From contig DETS01000101.1 in the NCBI GenBank assembly GCA_002361735.1, positions 1 to 52,669 of the forward strand: a DNA stretch of 52,669 bases, read 5' to 3'. This stretch comes from Lachnospiraceae bacterium UBA3282 (GTDB lineage: Bacteria > Bacillota > Clostridia > Lachnospirales > Lachnospiraceae). The translations under genes and the position numbers were made by a program. This document shows, piece by piece, positions 51,792 through 52,669 of the stretch (its first letter is position 1; every line of letters starts with the position of its first letter). The notes under the pieces are model-generated. The model made no database searches and had not been told where the DNA came from. It saw only the letters and a list, made by a program, of their open reading frames with translations.

Positions 51792-52397
51792 TCAGGCGAT
51801 AATTCTCTCAAAGTCTTCTACGCCATGCTTGCACCACGGGCAGACAAAATCAGGCGGAAGTTCTTCCCCTTCATAGACATAACCGCAGACCGTACAACGC
51901 CAACCTTTTGCAGTGGAAGCTTCGGGCTTCGGTTTTACGTTCTCATGATAATAGGAATAGGTCATCGCCTTTTCCGAAGAAAGCACTTCACAGTCATTTA
52001 CGGAACAGATGAACATCATATGCGTTCCCAGATCGACGGTATTGGTCACTTTGCAGTCGATGAAAGCCGTGGCGTGCTCTTTTAAATAAGGAAGTTCCTG
52101 TTTTGTCATAGCGAAAGGATAATCCACGAATTTATCCGTATTTCGACCGCTCTGGAAGCCAAAATGCTGAAAAAGAGAAAAAGGAGCCGTCTCCGAAAGT
52201 ACGGACAGAGAAAGCATATTTGATTTCTGTATGATATCACAGGTCAGATTTTCTTTGTTGACTGCTGCCGCAATCTGCAAAGGGTTACTCGTCACCTGCA
52301 TGACCGTATTGACGATACAGCCGTTCATTTTTTTGTCGAATTTGGAGGCCGCCACGTAGAGGCCGTAAGAGATTTGAAACATTGCCTTAGAATCCAT
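51792..52397 (-). CDS. Flavin reductase-rubredoxin fusion (high-molecular-weight rubredoxin type)
   Basis: A 201-residue protein: residues 1-155 match the FMN-binding flavin reductase-like domain (SYGLYVAASKFDKKMNGCIVNTVMQVTS, then FGFQSGRNTDKFVD), and the last 40 are a rubredoxin with CTVCGYVYEGE and CPWCKHG (the four Cys for iron). In Moorella-type anaerobes this fusion passes electrons from NAD(P)H to flavodiiron proteins that remove oxygen or NO. No flavodiiron gene is in the window, so the partner must lie elsewhere. GGAG precedes the ATG. Confidence 0.92.
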   Translation of the reverse strand: MDSKAMFQISYGLYVAASKFDKKMNGCIVNTVMQVTSNPLQIAAAVNKENLTCDIIQKSNMLSLSVLSETAPFSLFQHFGFQSGRNTDKFVDYPFAMTKQELPYLKEHATAFIDCKVTNTVDLGTHMMFICSVNDCEVLSSEKAMTYSYYHENVKPKPEASTAKGWRCTVCGYVYEGEELPPDFVCPWCKHGVEDFERIIA

Positions 52398-52669
52398 GAT
52401 TTTGCTCCTTTTTGTTGTTTTATATTGTCTTTATTATGTGAAAAGGCGGGCACATTATTCGCCCTTTCCCATCTTTTCAGCATTTATTATAGATATGCCT
52501 TATTTATTTGTAAAGAGTTGGCTGTCAGATAAAAAATATTTTTATTATGATTTGTATATTTAGATAACAAAATTACATAAAAAATTGTATCATATATTCT
52601 GTTTTTTACAATATTAAAGGATGTTTGGATATGATCGGATGAAAAACGGACCCGTAACATTAGATATTT
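52398..52669. other. Non-coding right end of the window
   Basis: 272 AT-rich bases with no convincing gene or tRNA. It presumably holds the promoter of the rubredoxin gene on the minus strand; I do not see a clean promoter match. Confidence 0.5.

Noticed and set aside
1..52669. Insertion sequences, prophage or integrase genes
   Set aside because: No transposase, integrase or phage protein pattern was seen in any frame.

Overview
The window spans a bacterial chromosome replication origin from a low-to-mid-GC, Gram-positive Clostridia member, most likely of the family Lachnospiraceae. This is inferred from gene order and protein families: rpmH-dnaA-dnaN-recF-gyrB-gyrA, DUF3881 next to serS, DUF4446 next to parB, and spore-type genes. 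No 16S gene is present to settle the species. Genes read away from the origin on both sides. Everything from rpmH leftward to about 24.4 kb is on the minus strand, and dnaA to gyrA is on the plus strand.

Left arm (1-17 kb, visibly GC-richer): ftsH, hpt, tilS and a short soluble spoIIE-like phosphatase, then a terminator, then divIC/ftsB-like, yabQ, yabP, rqcP(yabO), hup and mazG. This matches the Bacillus subtilis yabN-ftsH cluster. It is followed by a PEGA-repeat lipoprotein, a CotS-like kinase-fold protein, cca, a 78-residue unknown, a GH3 glucosidase and a GH127 arabinofuranosidase.

Middle (17.5-25 kb): tRNA-Pro(CGG), a CmpB-like membrane protein, a CPA2 antiporter, thioredoxin, trmB, a D,D-carboxypeptidase, a membrane-anchored GH5 glycanase and tRNA-Arg(CCU).

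Origin-proximal left side (24.4-41.1 kb, AT-richer): DUF3881, serS, an HD-GYP protein, DUF4446, parB, parA, an oxidoreductase, a parS cluster, a two-component system, an alpha/beta hydrolase, rsmG, mnmG, mnmE, jag, yidC, yidD, rnpA and rpmH. oriC lies in the rpmH-dnaA and dnaA-dnaN gaps, which carry DnaA boxes.

Right arm: dnaA, dnaN, yaaA, recF, gyrB and gyrA, a bidirectional terminator, an XRE-type membrane protein and a flavin reductase-rubredoxin fusion.

The most interesting signal is not a protein. At least seven leaders here share a modular repeat. One module is a hairpin with a UGAU loop and compensatory changes in its inner stem. The other is a ribosome-binding module (YTCCGRMATGGAGGT) that could fold an anti-SD onto the SD and that always places an upstream ATG in frame with the real start. 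They lie before rqcP, the 78-residue unknown, DUF3881, an oxidoreductase, mnmE, gyrB and the XRE gene. A second unexplained structure is a long multi-stem RNA-like element between gyrB and gyrA. I know no name for either; both are inferences from sequence alone.
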